Under the pieces are notes generated by a model. It did not search any database. It was not told the DNA's origin and worked only from the letters and a program-made list of their open reading frames with translations. Of a stretch of DNA of 32,357 nt, positions 8,731-17,176 are shown one piece after another (position 1 is the first letter of the stretch; every line of letters begins with the position of its first letter). The position numbers were made by a program, and so were the translations under genes. This stretch comes from Pseudomonadota bacterium (GTDB taxonomy: Bacteria > Pseudomonadota > Gammaproteobacteria > Burkholderiales > Thiobacillaceae). Location: NCBI GenBank assembly GCA_021821425.1, contig JAKACL010000002.1:1-32357 (forward strand), in the 5' to 3' direction.

Positions 8731-9090
8731 ATGCAATTCGGCATTCTTGTAAACGAAGGGCCTTATACCCATCAGGCCAGTGACACCGCTTATCTCTTCG
8801 CCCGTACGGCGATCGAGAAGGGCCACACCGTTCCGCGCGTTTTTTTCTACCACGACGGCGTGAACAATTCCACGCGTCTGGCAACGCCCCCGCAGGATGA
8901 TCGCAACGTTTCGGCACGCTGGTCCAAGCTGGCTGCAGAGCATGGCGTCGATCTGGTTGTCTGCGTGGCGGCTGCGCAGCGTCGCGGCATCAACGACGAT
9001 GTGCTGGCGCCGGGTTACCGGATTTCCGGTCTGGGTCAGCTGGTTGAGATGGGTATTCAGTACGATCGTCTCGTGACGTTCGGCGATTGA
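8731..9090 (+). CDS. dsrE: DsrE, sulfur-transfer subunit of DsrEFH
   Basis: Subunit of the cytoplasmic DsrEFH hexamer, a sulfur carrier that is found in oxidative but not reductive Dsr systems and passes sulfane sulfur to DsrC. The 119-residue product has the DsrE/TusD fold pattern (MQFGILVNEGPYTHQASDTAYLFARTAIEKGH) and the essential sulfur-binding cysteine in LVVCVAAAQRRGI, at residue 78, the same number as in the well-studied Allochromatium protein. A GGAG site lies upstream of the ATG. It is followed by dsrF after 24 bases. Confidence 0.95.
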   Translation: MQFGILVNEGPYTHQASDTAYLFARTAIEKGHTVPRVFFYHDGVNNSTRLATPPQDDRNVSARWSKLAAEHGVDLVVCVAAAQRRGINDDVLAPGYRISGLGQLVEMGIQYDRLVTFGD

Positions 9091-9114
9091 TGGCCAAAGA
9101 TTGAGATATTCGAG

Positions 9115-9510
9115 ATGAGCGATATGGACGAAATGGACGACGGCTCCGGCGTCGTCAAGAAATTCATGTTCCTGAACCGCAAGGCGCCGCACGGTACCGT
9201 GTACGCGCTGGAAGGCCTGGAAGTGGTGCTGATTACGGCTGCTTTCGATCAGGACGTGAGCATGGTCTTCACCGATGACGGCGTCTTCCAGTTGCTGAAG
9301 GGCATGGACACCAAAGGCATCGAGGTCAAGGATTTCTCCAAGACCTACCGTGCCCTGGAAGGCTACGACATCGAGAAGCTGTACGTCGACCAGGCGTCGA
9401 TGGATGCACGCGGTCTGACCGAAGATGACCTGATTGTGGATGTGACGGTGCTCTCCGTCGATGAGATGGCCAATCTCATGGCCGAGCAAGACGTCGTGAT
9501 CAGCTTCTAA
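9115..9510 (+). CDS. dsrF: DsrF, TusC-like subunit of DsrEFH
   Basis: Second subunit of the DsrEFH sulfur-transfer complex, homologous to TusC of the tRNA thiolation relay. The 131 residues include KKFMFLNRKAPHGTVYALEGLEVVLITAAFDQDVSMVFTDDGVFQLLKG, typical of the family. Compared with TusC it has an extra acidic N-terminus (MSDMDEMDDGSG). No cysteine is present, in keeping with sulfur being carried on DsrE and not on this subunit. It lies between dsrE and dsrH and ends 11 bases before dsrH. Confidence 0.94.
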   Translation: MSDMDEMDDGSGVVKKFMFLNRKAPHGTVYALEGLEVVLITAAFDQDVSMVFTDDGVFQLLKGMDTKGIEVKDFSKTYRALEGYDIEKLYVDQASMDARGLTEDDLIVDVTVLSVDEMANLMAEQDVVISF

Positions 9511-9521
9511 GGGGATAGACA

Positions 9522-9821
9522 ATGCTGCATATTGTGAACAAATCGGCCGCAGAGCGCAGTTCGCTGGACAGCTGCCTGCGCATGGCCACCAAAGGTTCTG
9601 CTGTATTGCTGATTGAAGACGCGGTCTACGCGGCGACGAACGGCAACGCGGCAGCGGCGAAAATCCAGGCGGCGGCGGCTGACCTCAAGATTTACGCACT
9701 CGGTCCTGATCTGGCGGCGCGCGGCATGGCCGGGCGCGTGCTGGACGGAGTCAATGTCGTGGATTACGGCGGTTTTGTGGATCTGGTCGCAGAGCACAGC
9801 AACTGTCAGTCTTGGCTGTAA
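9522..9821 (+). CDS. dsrH: DsrH, TusB-like subunit of DsrEFH
   Basis: Third subunit of the DsrEFH hexamer and a TusB homologue. The 99-residue product begins MLHIVNKSAAERSSLDSCLRMATKGSAVLLIEDAVYAA, the family pattern, with the conserved cysteine at residue 18; a second cysteine lies near the C-terminus (HSNCQSWL). An AAGGGGA site precedes the ATG. dsrC follows after 24 bases, fitting the known hand-over of sulfur from DsrEFH to DsrC. Confidence 0.94.
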   Translation: MLHIVNKSAAERSSLDSCLRMATKGSAVLLIEDAVYAATNGNAAAAKIQAAAADLKIYALGPDLAARGMAGRVLDGVNVVDYGGFVDLVAEHSNCQSWL

Positions 9822-9845
9822 CTTTTAATCAAAAGGAGTATTGCT

Positions 9846-10181
9846 ATGCCCATGGTGAACATCGCCGGTAAGGAAGTCGAAGTCGACGAGGAAGGCTATC
9901 TGGTCGACCTGTCGCAGTGGAACGAAGACATCGCCAAGTACATGGCGGTCGAAGAGAAGGTCGACCTGACCGACAGCCACTGGGAAGTCGTCAACTTCCT
10001 GCGTGAATACTACGCCGAATATCAGATCGCTCCCGCTGTTCGCGTTCTGACCAAGGCAATTGGCAAGAAGCTCGGCCCCGAGAAAGGCAACAACAAGTAC
10101 CTGTACGAGTTGTTCCCCTACGGTCCCGCCAAGCAGGCTTGTAAGATCGCCGGCCTGCCCAAGCCGACTGGCTGTATCTAA
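9846..10181 (+). CDS. dsrC: DsrC, sulfur carrier with two C-terminal redox cysteines
   Basis: Small soluble sulfur carrier and substrate of DsrAB. The 111-residue product ends with the flexible arm PAKQACKIAGLPKPTGCI, holding both redox cysteines (Cys99 and Cys110, the penultimate residue), which identifies it as true DsrC and not TusE. These cysteines carry the sulfur as a persulfide or trisulfide between DsrEFH, DsrAB and the DsrK heterodisulfide-reductase-like site. The ATG at 9846 has an ideal AGGAG seven bases upstream, in keeping with high expression; an ATG two codons later is an alternative. A stem-loop follows the gene. The paralogue encoded at 4562-4894 lacks both cysteines. Confidence 0.98.
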   Translation: MPMVNIAGKEVEVDEEGYLVDLSQWNEDIAKYMAVEEKVDLTDSHWEVVNFLREYYAEYQIAPAVRVLTKAIGKKLGPEKGNNKYLYELFPYGPAKQACKIAGLPKPTGCI

Positions 10182-10201
10182 GTACCAGTAATGCCTTCGG
10201 G

Positions 10202-10225
10202 TCGCCCCGGTCTTGTTCGGGGCGA
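10202..10225 (+). terminator. Stem-loop after dsrC, possible partial terminator
   Basis: TCGCCCCG (10202-10209) pairs with CGGGGCGA (10218-10225) across an 8-base loop, followed by TTCGATTTTC, a weak T-rich stretch. It could be a leaky terminator or attenuator that lets dsrA-C be made in excess over the membrane-complex genes downstream. Confidence 0.5.
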
Positions 10226-10320
10226 TTCGATTTTCGGGCTGTGTTTCCCAATCGAATGCGGGCGGCCACGTCAGGTCGTGCGTTCGATTCGCAAACACAA
10301 CGTTGTTTAGGGGATAGCGC

Positions 10321-11055
10321 TTGTCTACAGTGACGATGATTTATGCCGGGATGTTCTACATCGCCACCCTGTTGCTGGTGGTCGGCCTGGCTTACAAGAT
10401 TTTCGACTACAGCCGCACGCCTGCGCCGCTGAAGATTCCGACCACCCCTGCGCCGACGACGCAGACCGGAGTGGTGTACCGGATGGCGAAGGAAGTGGTG
10501 CTGTTCGAGTCCCTGTTCAAGTCCAACAAGTGGATCTGGGTGTTCGGCTGGCTGTTCCATTTCGGGCTGCTGCTGGTGCTGCTGCGTCATCTGCGCTATT
10601 TCACCGAGCCCGTCTGGTTCTGGGTTGGCATCATCCAGCCGTTCGGCAAATACGCCAGCATCATGATGGTGCTGGGTCTGCTGGGTCTGCTGGCGCGTCG
10701 CTATCTGGTCGACCGCGTGCGCTACATTTCGACGCCGTCCGACATCCTGATGCTGGTGCTGCTGATCGCAATCGGCGTGACCGGCATGCTGATGACATTT
10801 GTCGTGCACACCGACATCGTGGCGCTCAAGGCCTTCTTCATGGGGCTGATGTACCTGGACGTGCAACCGATTCCCCAGGATCCGATCCTGCTGATTCATC
10901 TGGCCCTGGTGGCGCTGCTGATGGTGATTTTCCCGATCAGCAAGCTGCTGCATGCGCCGGGCCTGTTCTTCAGCCCCACGCGTAACCAGGCGGACAACCC
11001 GCGCGAACATCGCCATGTGGCGGCGTGGGCGGCCCGTCTGGATCAGAACAACTGA
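10321..11055 (+). CDS. dsrM: DsrM, haem b membrane subunit of DsrMKJOP
   Basis: Membrane subunit of the NarI-like family, thought to carry b-type haems and exchange electrons between the quinone pool and DsrK. The 244 residues show about five membrane helices (MIYAGMFYIATLLLVVGLAY; WVFGWLFHFGLLLVLL; YASIMMVLGLLGLL; DILMLVLLIAIGVTGMLM; HLALVALLMVIFPISKLLH), with histidines inside or at the ends of helices (FHFG, LRHLRYF, LIHLALV, LLHAPG) as likely haem ligands. A TTG start at 10321 fits the AGGGGA site at about 10309; the ATG at 10336 is the alternative. It follows dsrC after 139 bases, the longest gap in the operon. Confidence 0.93.
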   Translation: MSTVTMIYAGMFYIATLLLVVGLAYKIFDYSRTPAPLKIPTTPAPTTQTGVVYRMAKEVVLFESLFKSNKWIWVFGWLFHFGLLLVLLRHLRYFTEPVWFWVGIIQPFGKYASIMMVLGLLGLLARRYLVDRVRYISTPSDILMLVLLIAIGVTGMLMTFVVHTDIVALKAFFMGLMYLDVQPIPQDPILLIHLALVALLMVIFPISKLLHAPGLFFSPTRNQADNPREHRHVAAWAARLDQNN

Positions 11056-11105
11056 TTCGTTGACATCGATTAACGAACACCGAAGTACGGACAGAGGACT
11101 CTCAA

Positions 11106-12629
11106 GTGGCTGCTGCTGAATTTGACATTCCTGAAATCAAGGACGAGATCGAGATTCCCAAGCTGAGGGAAGGCGCGACTGCGCACGCGAAGACCTTTAT
11201 CGCCCCGAAGCCGGTCCAGGATTTCATGGGCTACCCGCACGAACTGGGCGAGGACTGGAAAGAGCGCGCCATCGACAAGATGGGCGACCTGCTGGGCAAG
11301 TACCGTTCGCTGAAGGTCTTCCTCGACGCCTGCGTGCATTGCGGCGCATGCACCGACAAGTGCCATTACTACCTCGGCACCTCCGACCCCAAGAACATGC
11401 CGGTGGCGCGCCAGGACCTGATGCGCCAGGTCTACCGCCGCTACTTCACCACCGCGGGCAAACTCTTCCCGAAGCTGGTGGGCGCCAAGGACCTGACCAA
11501 GGACATCCTCGACGACTGGTACAACTACTACCACCAGTGCTCGGAATGCCGCCGCTGCTCGGTGTTCTGCCCGTACGGCATCGACACCGCCGAAATTACC
11601 ATGGCCGGCCGCGAGATCCTCAACCACGTCGGCATGGGGCAGAAGTATTCCAACGAAATTCTGGGCAAGGTCCAGAAGATCGGCAACAACCTCGGCCTGC
11701 CCGGCCCGGCGCTGGAAGACACGCTCGAAGGCCTGGAAGAAGACATCGAGGCCGACACCGGTGTGGCGGTGAAAATGCCGCTCGACGTGAAAGGCGCCGA
11801 AGTGCTGCTGGTGACCCCGTCGGCCGACTTCTTCTCCGAGCCGCACGTCGAGTCGCTGATCGGCTACGCCAAGGTGTTCCATGCCGCCGGCATCAGCTGG
11901 ACGCTGTCCTCGCATGCCTCGGAAGCGGGCAACTTCGGCCTCTTCAACGGCAACTACGAAACCATGCGCAAGGTCGCCATGCGCATCCGCGACGCCGCAC
12001 TGGAACTCGGCGTCAAGCGCATCGTGGTCGGCGAGTGCGGCCACGCCTGGCGCGTCGCCTACAGCTTCTGGAACACGCTGACCGGCATCGGTTACGGCGG
12101 CAACGACCCGTTCTCGATCGAGCTGCAGAAGCAGCTCGATCCGACCTACCCCCAGCCGCAGCACATCTGCGAACTGACCAACGACCTGATCAAGTCGGGC
12201 AAGATCAAGGTCGACCCGTCGCTGAACGACGACCTGATTGTCACCTACCACGACTCGTGCAACGTGGCGCGCGCATCGCGCATGGGCACCGAGCCGGGCG
12301 GCCAGTTCACCATCCCGCGCGAGCTGATCAAGTCGGTGGCGAACAACTTCCACAACATGGCGGACGACACCATTTACGAATCCACCTTCTGCTGCGGCGG
12401 CGGCGGCGGTCTCTTGACCGACGACCTGATGGAAGTCCGGGTCAAGGGCGCGCTGCCGCGCGCCACCGCGCTGAACAATGTAGTCAAGGAACACCAGGTC
12501 AATTTCATGGCCACCATCTGCGCCATCTGCAAGGCGCAGTTCACCAAGGTTTTGCCCAAGTATGGCTTCGACATGAGCATGGTGGGCGGTGTGCATCAAT
12601 TGGTTAGCAAGGCGATCAAACTGGACTGA
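11106..12629 (+). CDS. dsrK: DsrK, heterodisulfide reductase-like iron-sulfur subunit
   Basis: Cytoplasmic catalytic subunit of DsrMKJOP, related to HdrD, believed to act on DsrC. The 507-residue product contains two [4Fe-4S] ferredoxin motifs, CVHCGACTDKC (Cys76-86) and CSECRRCSVFCP (Cys145-155), and the CCG domain of heterodisulfide reductases: DSCNVARAS, then FCCGGGGGLL, then CAICKAQF, which would bind the special noncubane-type or [4Fe-4S] catalytic cluster. A GTG start at 11106 is used, preceded by AGAGGA; no better ATG exists in the first 40 codons. Spacing to dsrM is 50 bases. Confidence 0.95.
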   Translation: MAAAEFDIPEIKDEIEIPKLREGATAHAKTFIAPKPVQDFMGYPHELGEDWKERAIDKMGDLLGKYRSLKVFLDACVHCGACTDKCHYYLGTSDPKNMPVARQDLMRQVYRRYFTTAGKLFPKLVGAKDLTKDILDDWYNYYHQCSECRRCSVFCPYGIDTAEITMAGREILNHVGMGQKYSNEILGKVQKIGNNLGLPGPALEDTLEGLEEDIEADTGVAVKMPLDVKGAEVLLVTPSADFFSEPHVESLIGYAKVFHAAGISWTLSSHASEAGNFGLFNGNYETMRKVAMRIRDAALELGVKRIVVGECGHAWRVAYSFWNTLTGIGYGGNDPFSIELQKQLDPTYPQPQHICELTNDLIKSGKIKVDPSLNDDLIVTYHDSCNVARASRMGTEPGGQFTIPRELIKSVANNFHNMADDTIYESTFCCGGGGGLLTDDLMEVRVKGALPRATALNNVVKEHQVNFMATICAICKAQFTKVLPKYGFDMSMVGGVHQLVSKAIKLD

Positions 12630-12691
12630 GCCCGGAGCCGGCTGATCGCGATTTATCTATCTTTAGTAACGTAGGCGTTAGGAGAACCAAC

Positions 12692-14650
12692 ATGGCTGTC
12701 ACGACGAACAAAGCAAAAACCGAAGGCATTCAATGGCGTCGCTATAAGGACGGCGAGAAGGAAGGCAACTTCCGTTCTTCCCAGGACAAGATTTTCCAGT
12801 CGAGCTGGACGCACAAGTGCCCGGAATACATGCTTTCCACGCCGCCCTGCCAGGGCTCCTGCCCGGCTGGCGAAGACATTCGCGGTTACCTGAACATCGT
12901 GCGCGGCATCGAGAAGCCGCCGGCAGGTGTGACCTGGCAGGAATACGCCTTCCGCCGCGTCACCGAAGCCAACCCCTTCCCTGGCGTAATGGGTCGTGTC
13001 TGCCCGGCGCCGTGCGAATCCGGTTGTAACCGCAACATGGTCGAAGACCATGTCGGTATCAACGCGGTCGAGCACTTCATCGGCGACTGGGGTATCGAAA
13101 ACAACATGACCTACACGTCGACCGCTGCTGAAACCGGCAAGAAGGTCGCCGTAATCGGCGCCGGCCCCGCCGGCCTGGCCGCGGCCTACCAGCTGCGCCT
13201 GCGCGGGCACGGCGTGACCATTTTCGACGAGCACGAAGAGCTCGGCGGCATGATGCGTTACGGTATTCCTGGCTTCCGCACCCCGCGTGAAATGCTCGAC
13301 GCCGAAATCAAGCGCATCATCGACCTCGGCGTCGAAACCCGCCTGAAGACGCGCATCGGCTCCGATGTCAGCTTCGACCAGATCGAAAAGGAATTCGACG
13401 CCATCTTCATGGCGATGGGCGCCCAGGCAGGCCGTCCGCTGCCGGTGCCCGGCGCTGAAGCCCCCAACTGCGTGACCGCCGTCGCCTTCCTGCGCGCCTT
13501 CAACGAAGGCCGCCTGCAGCACGTCGGCAACCGCGTGGTGGTCATCGGCGGTGGCGACACCTCGATCGACGTCGCCACCGTTGCCCGCCGTCTGGGCAAT
13601 GTCACCAAGAGCGGCACCGCGGACGACCGTCCGGAAAACGTCATTGCCGGCCACATGGCGTCCGACGTCGCATCGATCTCCGCCCGCGAAGGCGCGGAGG
13701 TGGTGCTGGTGTCGCGGGCCACCATGGACAAGATGGCCGCCAACAAGCATGAAGTTGAACATGCCTTGCAGGAAGGCATCGAAATCATCGGCGGCGTGAC
13801 CCCGGTGGCGGTGATCGTCGACGAGCGCGGCCGTGCAACGGCGTTGCGCGTGGCCGACTTCGTGATGGAAGGTAAAGAGACCAAGATCGTCGAAGGCACC
13901 GAGCGCGACCTGCCGGCCGACCTGATCGTGTCTGCAATCGGCCAGGGCGTCGACTTCACCGGCCTCGAGCAGTTCAACAACAACAACGGCCTGATGAAAG
14001 CCGACAAGAATTATCGCTTCCCCGGCAAAGAGCACATTTTCGTCGGCGGCGACGTGCTGCGTCCGCACCTGCTGACCACCGCAATCGGCCACGCGTCCAT
14101 CGCCGTGGACGGCATCGACGCCTTCCTCAAGGGCAAGGAACTCGACAAGCGCCCGAAGGTGGACGTTCACCACTTCGACGAAATCCGCAAGTGGCTCGAA
14201 ACCGGCCACGAATACAAGGAAGTCAAGGGCCAGATCTGGGGCACCGATGACCGCAAGGACATCCTGCACAACTTCGAAGACCGTTCGGCGCGCCACATCA
14301 TTCCGCACGACGACCTGTTCCTCGGCCACTTCCCCAACGTGCCGCGCCACATCCGTGAAGTGACCGTGCTCGACAAGGAAGGCGCGCTGGGCAATTTCGA
14401 AGAGCGTCTGCACGCTCTGTCCGAAAAGGACGTGGTGGGCGAAGCCAAACGCTGCATGTCCTGCGGCCAGTGCTTCGAGTGCGATAATTGCGTGGTGTAC
14501 TGCCCGCAGGTCGCGGTGTTCAAGGTGAAGAAGAAAGACAATCCCACCGTGGGTCGTTACGTCGACACCGATTACACCAAGTGCATCGGCTGCCACATCT
14601 GTGCCGACGTCTGCCCGACCGGCTATATCATCATGGGTATGGGTGACTAA
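12692..14650 (+). CDS. dsrL: DsrL, iron-sulfur flavoprotein NAD(P)H oxidoreductase
   Basis: Cytoplasmic FAD/iron-sulfur oxidoreductase related to the small subunit of glutamate synthase; in sulfur oxidisers it links DsrAB electrons to NAD(P). The 652 residues contain an N-terminal cysteine-rich region (CPAPCESGC, Cys104-112), an FAD-binding VIGAGPAG (154-161), a second nucleotide site VVIGGGDTSIDVA (about 285-297), and a C-terminal ferredoxin extension with CMSCGQCFECDNCVVYCP and CIGCHICADVCPTG (Cys631-641). The length and the C-terminal clusters match DsrL rather than plain GltD. GGAG lies upstream of the ATG. dsrJ follows after two bases. Confidence 0.95.
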   Translation: MAVTTNKAKTEGIQWRRYKDGEKEGNFRSSQDKIFQSSWTHKCPEYMLSTPPCQGSCPAGEDIRGYLNIVRGIEKPPAGVTWQEYAFRRVTEANPFPGVMGRVCPAPCESGCNRNMVEDHVGINAVEHFIGDWGIENNMTYTSTAAETGKKVAVIGAGPAGLAAAYQLRLRGHGVTIFDEHEELGGMMRYGIPGFRTPREMLDAEIKRIIDLGVETRLKTRIGSDVSFDQIEKEFDAIFMAMGAQAGRPLPVPGAEAPNCVTAVAFLRAFNEGRLQHVGNRVVVIGGGDTSIDVATVARRLGNVTKSGTADDRPENVIAGHMASDVASISAREGAEVVLVSRATMDKMAANKHEVEHALQEGIEIIGGVTPVAVIVDERGRATALRVADFVMEGKETKIVEGTERDLPADLIVSAIGQGVDFTGLEQFNNNNGLMKADKNYRFPGKEHIFVGGDVLRPHLLTTAIGHASIAVDGIDAFLKGKELDKRPKVDVHHFDEIRKWLETGHEYKEVKGQIWGTDDRKDILHNFEDRSARHIIPHDDLFLGHFPNVPRHIREVTVLDKEGALGNFEERLHALSEKDVVGEAKRCMSCGQCFECDNCVVYCPQVAVFKVKKKDNPTVGRYVDTDYTKCIGCHICADVCPTGYIIMGMGD

Positions 14651-14652
14651 GC

Positions 14653-15150
14653 GTGGCAGGCAAGATGAAACGTCTCCTGGCGCTGGGTGTGGTCGTGCTA
14701 ACGACCGCGGCGCTGGCTTGGGCCGGGTCCGAAACCCAGCCTAAGGCTGGCGGCGCGCCCAAGCCGGTGATCGAAAAAGCCGTCAAGGGCGAGCAATGCG
14801 TTGAAGATACCGACTACATGCGGCGCAACCACATGAAGGTTCTCGACGGACACCGCGACAAGACTGTGCACGAGGGCATCCGCACCAAGAAATACAGTCT
14901 CAAGGAGTGCATCAACTGCCACGCCAGCGAAACGACGGGCAGTGTTGCATCGTCGAAAGACGATTTTTGCATCAGCTGCCACAGCTATGCATCGGTGAAA
15001 ATCGATTGTTTCGATTGCCATTCCACCAAGCCGCAAGGCTCGGCTGCGATGCATCCGCTGAATGCCGAAACGGCACACTACAAGCACAAGCTGGCCGCGC
15101 AGGCGACGCGCAAGATCAGTGCTGACGAGATGGCAGGGCTTGCACCATGA
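14653..15150 (+). CDS. dsrJ: DsrJ, periplasmic triheme cytochrome c
   Basis: Periplasmic, membrane-anchored cytochrome of DsrMKJOP. The 165-residue product has an uncleaved-looking N-terminal signal/anchor (MKRLLALGVVVLTTAALAWA) and three CxxCH haem-binding motifs: CINCH (86-90), CISCH (106-110) and CFDCH (119-123). Cys49 in GEQCVED is in the place of the unusual cysteine haem ligand reported for DsrJ of Allochromatium. A GTG start at 14653 leaves two bases after dsrL; the ATG at 14665 is equally possible and gives a cleaner signal sequence. The stop overlaps the ATG of dsrO (ATGA), so the two are coupled. Confidence 0.95.
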   Translation: MAGKMKRLLALGVVVLTTAALAWAGSETQPKAGGAPKPVIEKAVKGEQCVEDTDYMRRNHMKVLDGHRDKTVHEGIRTKKYSLKECINCHASETTGSVASSKDDFCISCHSYASVKIDCFDCHSTKPQGSAAMHPLNAETAHYKHKLAAQATRKISADEMAGLAP

Positions 15151-15926
15151 GTGAACTGAAACCAATGTCCGAACAGGCGCCGGCCTCGCCCGAGCGCCGT
15201 CGTTTCGTGGGAACGGCAGCGGCAACTGCGGCCGGCCTCGCCGTCGCGCCCGGCGTGATCCTGGTGCAGGTGGCGCACGGTCGTCCCGAAGACCAGGCTG
15301 TCAGCAGTGCGGTGCGCTGGGGCATGCTGGTCGATGCGACCAAGTGTGCCAATGGCTGCAACGACTGCGTTACCGCCTGCAGCACCGAAAACGGCTGGAC
15401 GCCGGTAGCAGAAAGCCAGCATCCGAAACAGGCGCCGCAATGGATCCGCAAGCTGGAACTGCAGGATCCGCTGACGCAGGCCGAAACCAACCTGCCGATG
15501 ATGTGCCAGCATTGCGCCGAACCGCCCTGCGTAGACGTCTGCCCGACCGGCGCATCGTTCAAGCGTGCCGACGGCATCGTGCTGGTCGACCGCCACACCT
15601 GCATCGGTTGCCGCTACTGCATGATGGCGTGCCCGTACAAGGCGCGTTCGCTGGTGCACGAGCACCTCAACGACACACAGAAGGCCGACGTGCCGCGCGG
15701 CATCGGCTGCGTCGAATCGTGCACCCTGTGCGTGCAGAAGGTCGATCGCGGCGACGGCAACACGGCGTGCGCCGAGGCGTGTACCGCCGCCGGCCACAAT
15801 GCCCTGCTGTTCGGTGACATGAACGACCCTGACAGCGAGATTTCCAGGCGCCTGCGCGAACTGCCGACCAAGCAGGTGCGTGCCGACCTCAATCTCAATC
15901 TTGGCGTTCGCTACCACGGAATCTAA
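15147..15926 (+). CDS. dsrO: DsrO, periplasmic iron-sulfur subunit exported by Tat
   Basis: Periplasmic four-cluster ferredoxin-like subunit of DsrMKJOP. The 259-residue product has a twin-arginine signal, RRRFVG at 17-22 followed by a hydrophobic alanine-rich stretch to about residue 44, meaning it is exported folded through Tat. Cysteine blocks for four [4Fe-4S] clusters follow: CANGCNDCVTAC, CQHCAEPPCVDVCP, CIGCRYCMMACP and CVESCTLC with CAEAC. It is typical of the electron-transfer partner of an NrfD-type membrane protein, here DsrP encoded six bases downstream. The start overlaps the dsrJ stop. Confidence 0.95.
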   Translation: MSELKPMSEQAPASPERRRFVGTAAATAAGLAVAPGVILVQVAHGRPEDQAVSSAVRWGMLVDATKCANGCNDCVTACSTENGWTPVAESQHPKQAPQWIRKLELQDPLTQAETNLPMMCQHCAEPPCVDVCPTGASFKRADGIVLVDRHTCIGCRYCMMACPYKARSLVHEHLNDTQKADVPRGIGCVESCTLCVQKVDRGDGNTACAEACTAAGHNALLFGDMNDPDSEISRRLRELPTKQVRADLNLNLGVRYHGI

Positions 15927-15932
15927 ATCAAC

Positions 15933-17135
15933 ATGGCAAGCATCACTTTCCGCGAAGTAGAAGGCAGCAGCATGAAATACTGGCTGCTGCTCGGAGGCCT
16001 GGGTCTGTTCGTGCTGTTCGGCGCGCTGGCCTGGAATCACATGCACCATTACGGCCATGTCGTCACCGGCATGGACAACCAGATCGTCTGGGGCCTGCCG
16101 CACGTGTTCGCGGTGTTCCTGATCGTGGCGGCCTCGGGGGCACTGAACGTCGCCTCGATTGCCTCGGTGTTCAACAAGCCGATGTACAAGCCGCTGGCGC
16201 CGCTGTCGGCGATCCTGGCGCTGGCGCTGATGCTGGGCGGTCTGCTGGTGCTGGTGCTCGACCTCGGCCGTTCCGATCGTCTGATCGTGGCGATGACGCA
16301 TTTCAACTTCAAGTCGATGTTCACCTGGAACGTGTTCCTGTACTCCGGCTTCTTCGCGCTGGTCGGCATCTACCTGTGGACCATGCTCGACCGCAACGTC
16401 AAAACCTACTCCAAGGCGGCGGGCACTGCGGCCTTCATCTGGCGCCTGACGCTGACCACCGGTACCGGCTCGCTGTTCGGCTTCCTGATCGCGCGCGAGT
16501 TGTACGGCACCGCCATGCTGGCGCCGATGTTCATCATCATGTCGTTTGCCTACGGCCTGGCGATCTACCTGATGGTGCTGGCCGCAGCCTATGCCTGGAC
16601 CGGCCGTCCGCTCGGCGACGCGGTGATGATGCGCCTGAGGACCCTGCTGGCGGTGTTCGTCGCGGCGGTGTTGTATTTCGTCGTCGTCCAACACCTGACC
16701 AACCTCTACTTCGCCAAGTATCACGCGGTGGAAGCCTTCGTCCTGCGCGACGGCGGCATCATCACCGCGCTGTTCTGGGTGGGCCAGATCCTGATCGGCT
16801 GCGTCGCGCCGCTGGTCATCCTGCTGAGCCGCCTCGGCAGCCAGCGCACCTGGATCATGCTCGCATGCGCACTGGTCATCCTCGGCGGCATGGCACAGAT
16901 GTACGTCACCATCATCGGTGCGCAGGCCTTCCCGCTGGACATGTTCCCGGGCCTCAACGAATCGAGCAGCTTCTATGACGGCGAAGTGCACAGCTACGCG
17001 CCGAGCATGCCCGAACTCTTTCTCGGCCTCGGCGGCGTGGCAATTGCACTCCTGGTGACCGTGTTCGCGATCAAGGTGCTGCGCCTGCTGCCGGCCAGCC
17101 TGGACGACGCGACGGTCGCCAAGCTGGAGCACTGA
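15933..17135 (+). CDS. dsrP: DsrP, NrfD-family quinone-interacting membrane subunit
   Basis: Polytopic inner-membrane protein of the NrfD/PsrC family that exchanges electrons between quinones and the DsrO/DsrJ side. The 400 residues show about ten hydrophobic helices, for example YWLLLGGLGLFVLFGALAW, VFAVFLIVAASGALNVASI, PLSAILALALMLGGLLVLVLDLG, LYSGFFALVGIYLW and IALLVTVFAIKVLRLL. The LDLGRSDR segment after helix 3 is a frequent NrfD feature. It follows dsrO by six bases and completes the M-K-J-O-P set. dsrN begins 41 bases later. Confidence 0.94.
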   Translation: MASITFREVEGSSMKYWLLLGGLGLFVLFGALAWNHMHHYGHVVTGMDNQIVWGLPHVFAVFLIVAASGALNVASIASVFNKPMYKPLAPLSAILALALMLGGLLVLVLDLGRSDRLIVAMTHFNFKSMFTWNVFLYSGFFALVGIYLWTMLDRNVKTYSKAAGTAAFIWRLTLTTGTGSLFGFLIARELYGTAMLAPMFIIMSFAYGLAIYLMVLAAAYAWTGRPLGDAVMMRLRTLLAVFVAAVLYFVVVQHLTNLYFAKYHAVEAFVLRDGGIITALFWVGQILIGCVAPLVILLSRLGSQRTWIMLACALVILGGMAQMYVTIIGAQAFPLDMFPGLNESSSFYDGEVHSYAPSMPELFLGLGGVAIALLVTVFAIKVLRLLPASLDDATVAKLEH

Positions 17136-17176
17136 TTGCAGCCTGCCGGGCAAGGCCTGGCAGGGGATTGCGCGGG

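Noticed and set aside
12653..14596. Very long open frame antisense to dsrL (and similar antisense frames over dsrA, dsrB, dsrK, cysG and the TPR gene)
   Set aside because: GC-rich third-codon positions of real genes leave the opposite strand open; the predicted products are alanine, arginine, histidine and valine rich with no family features.
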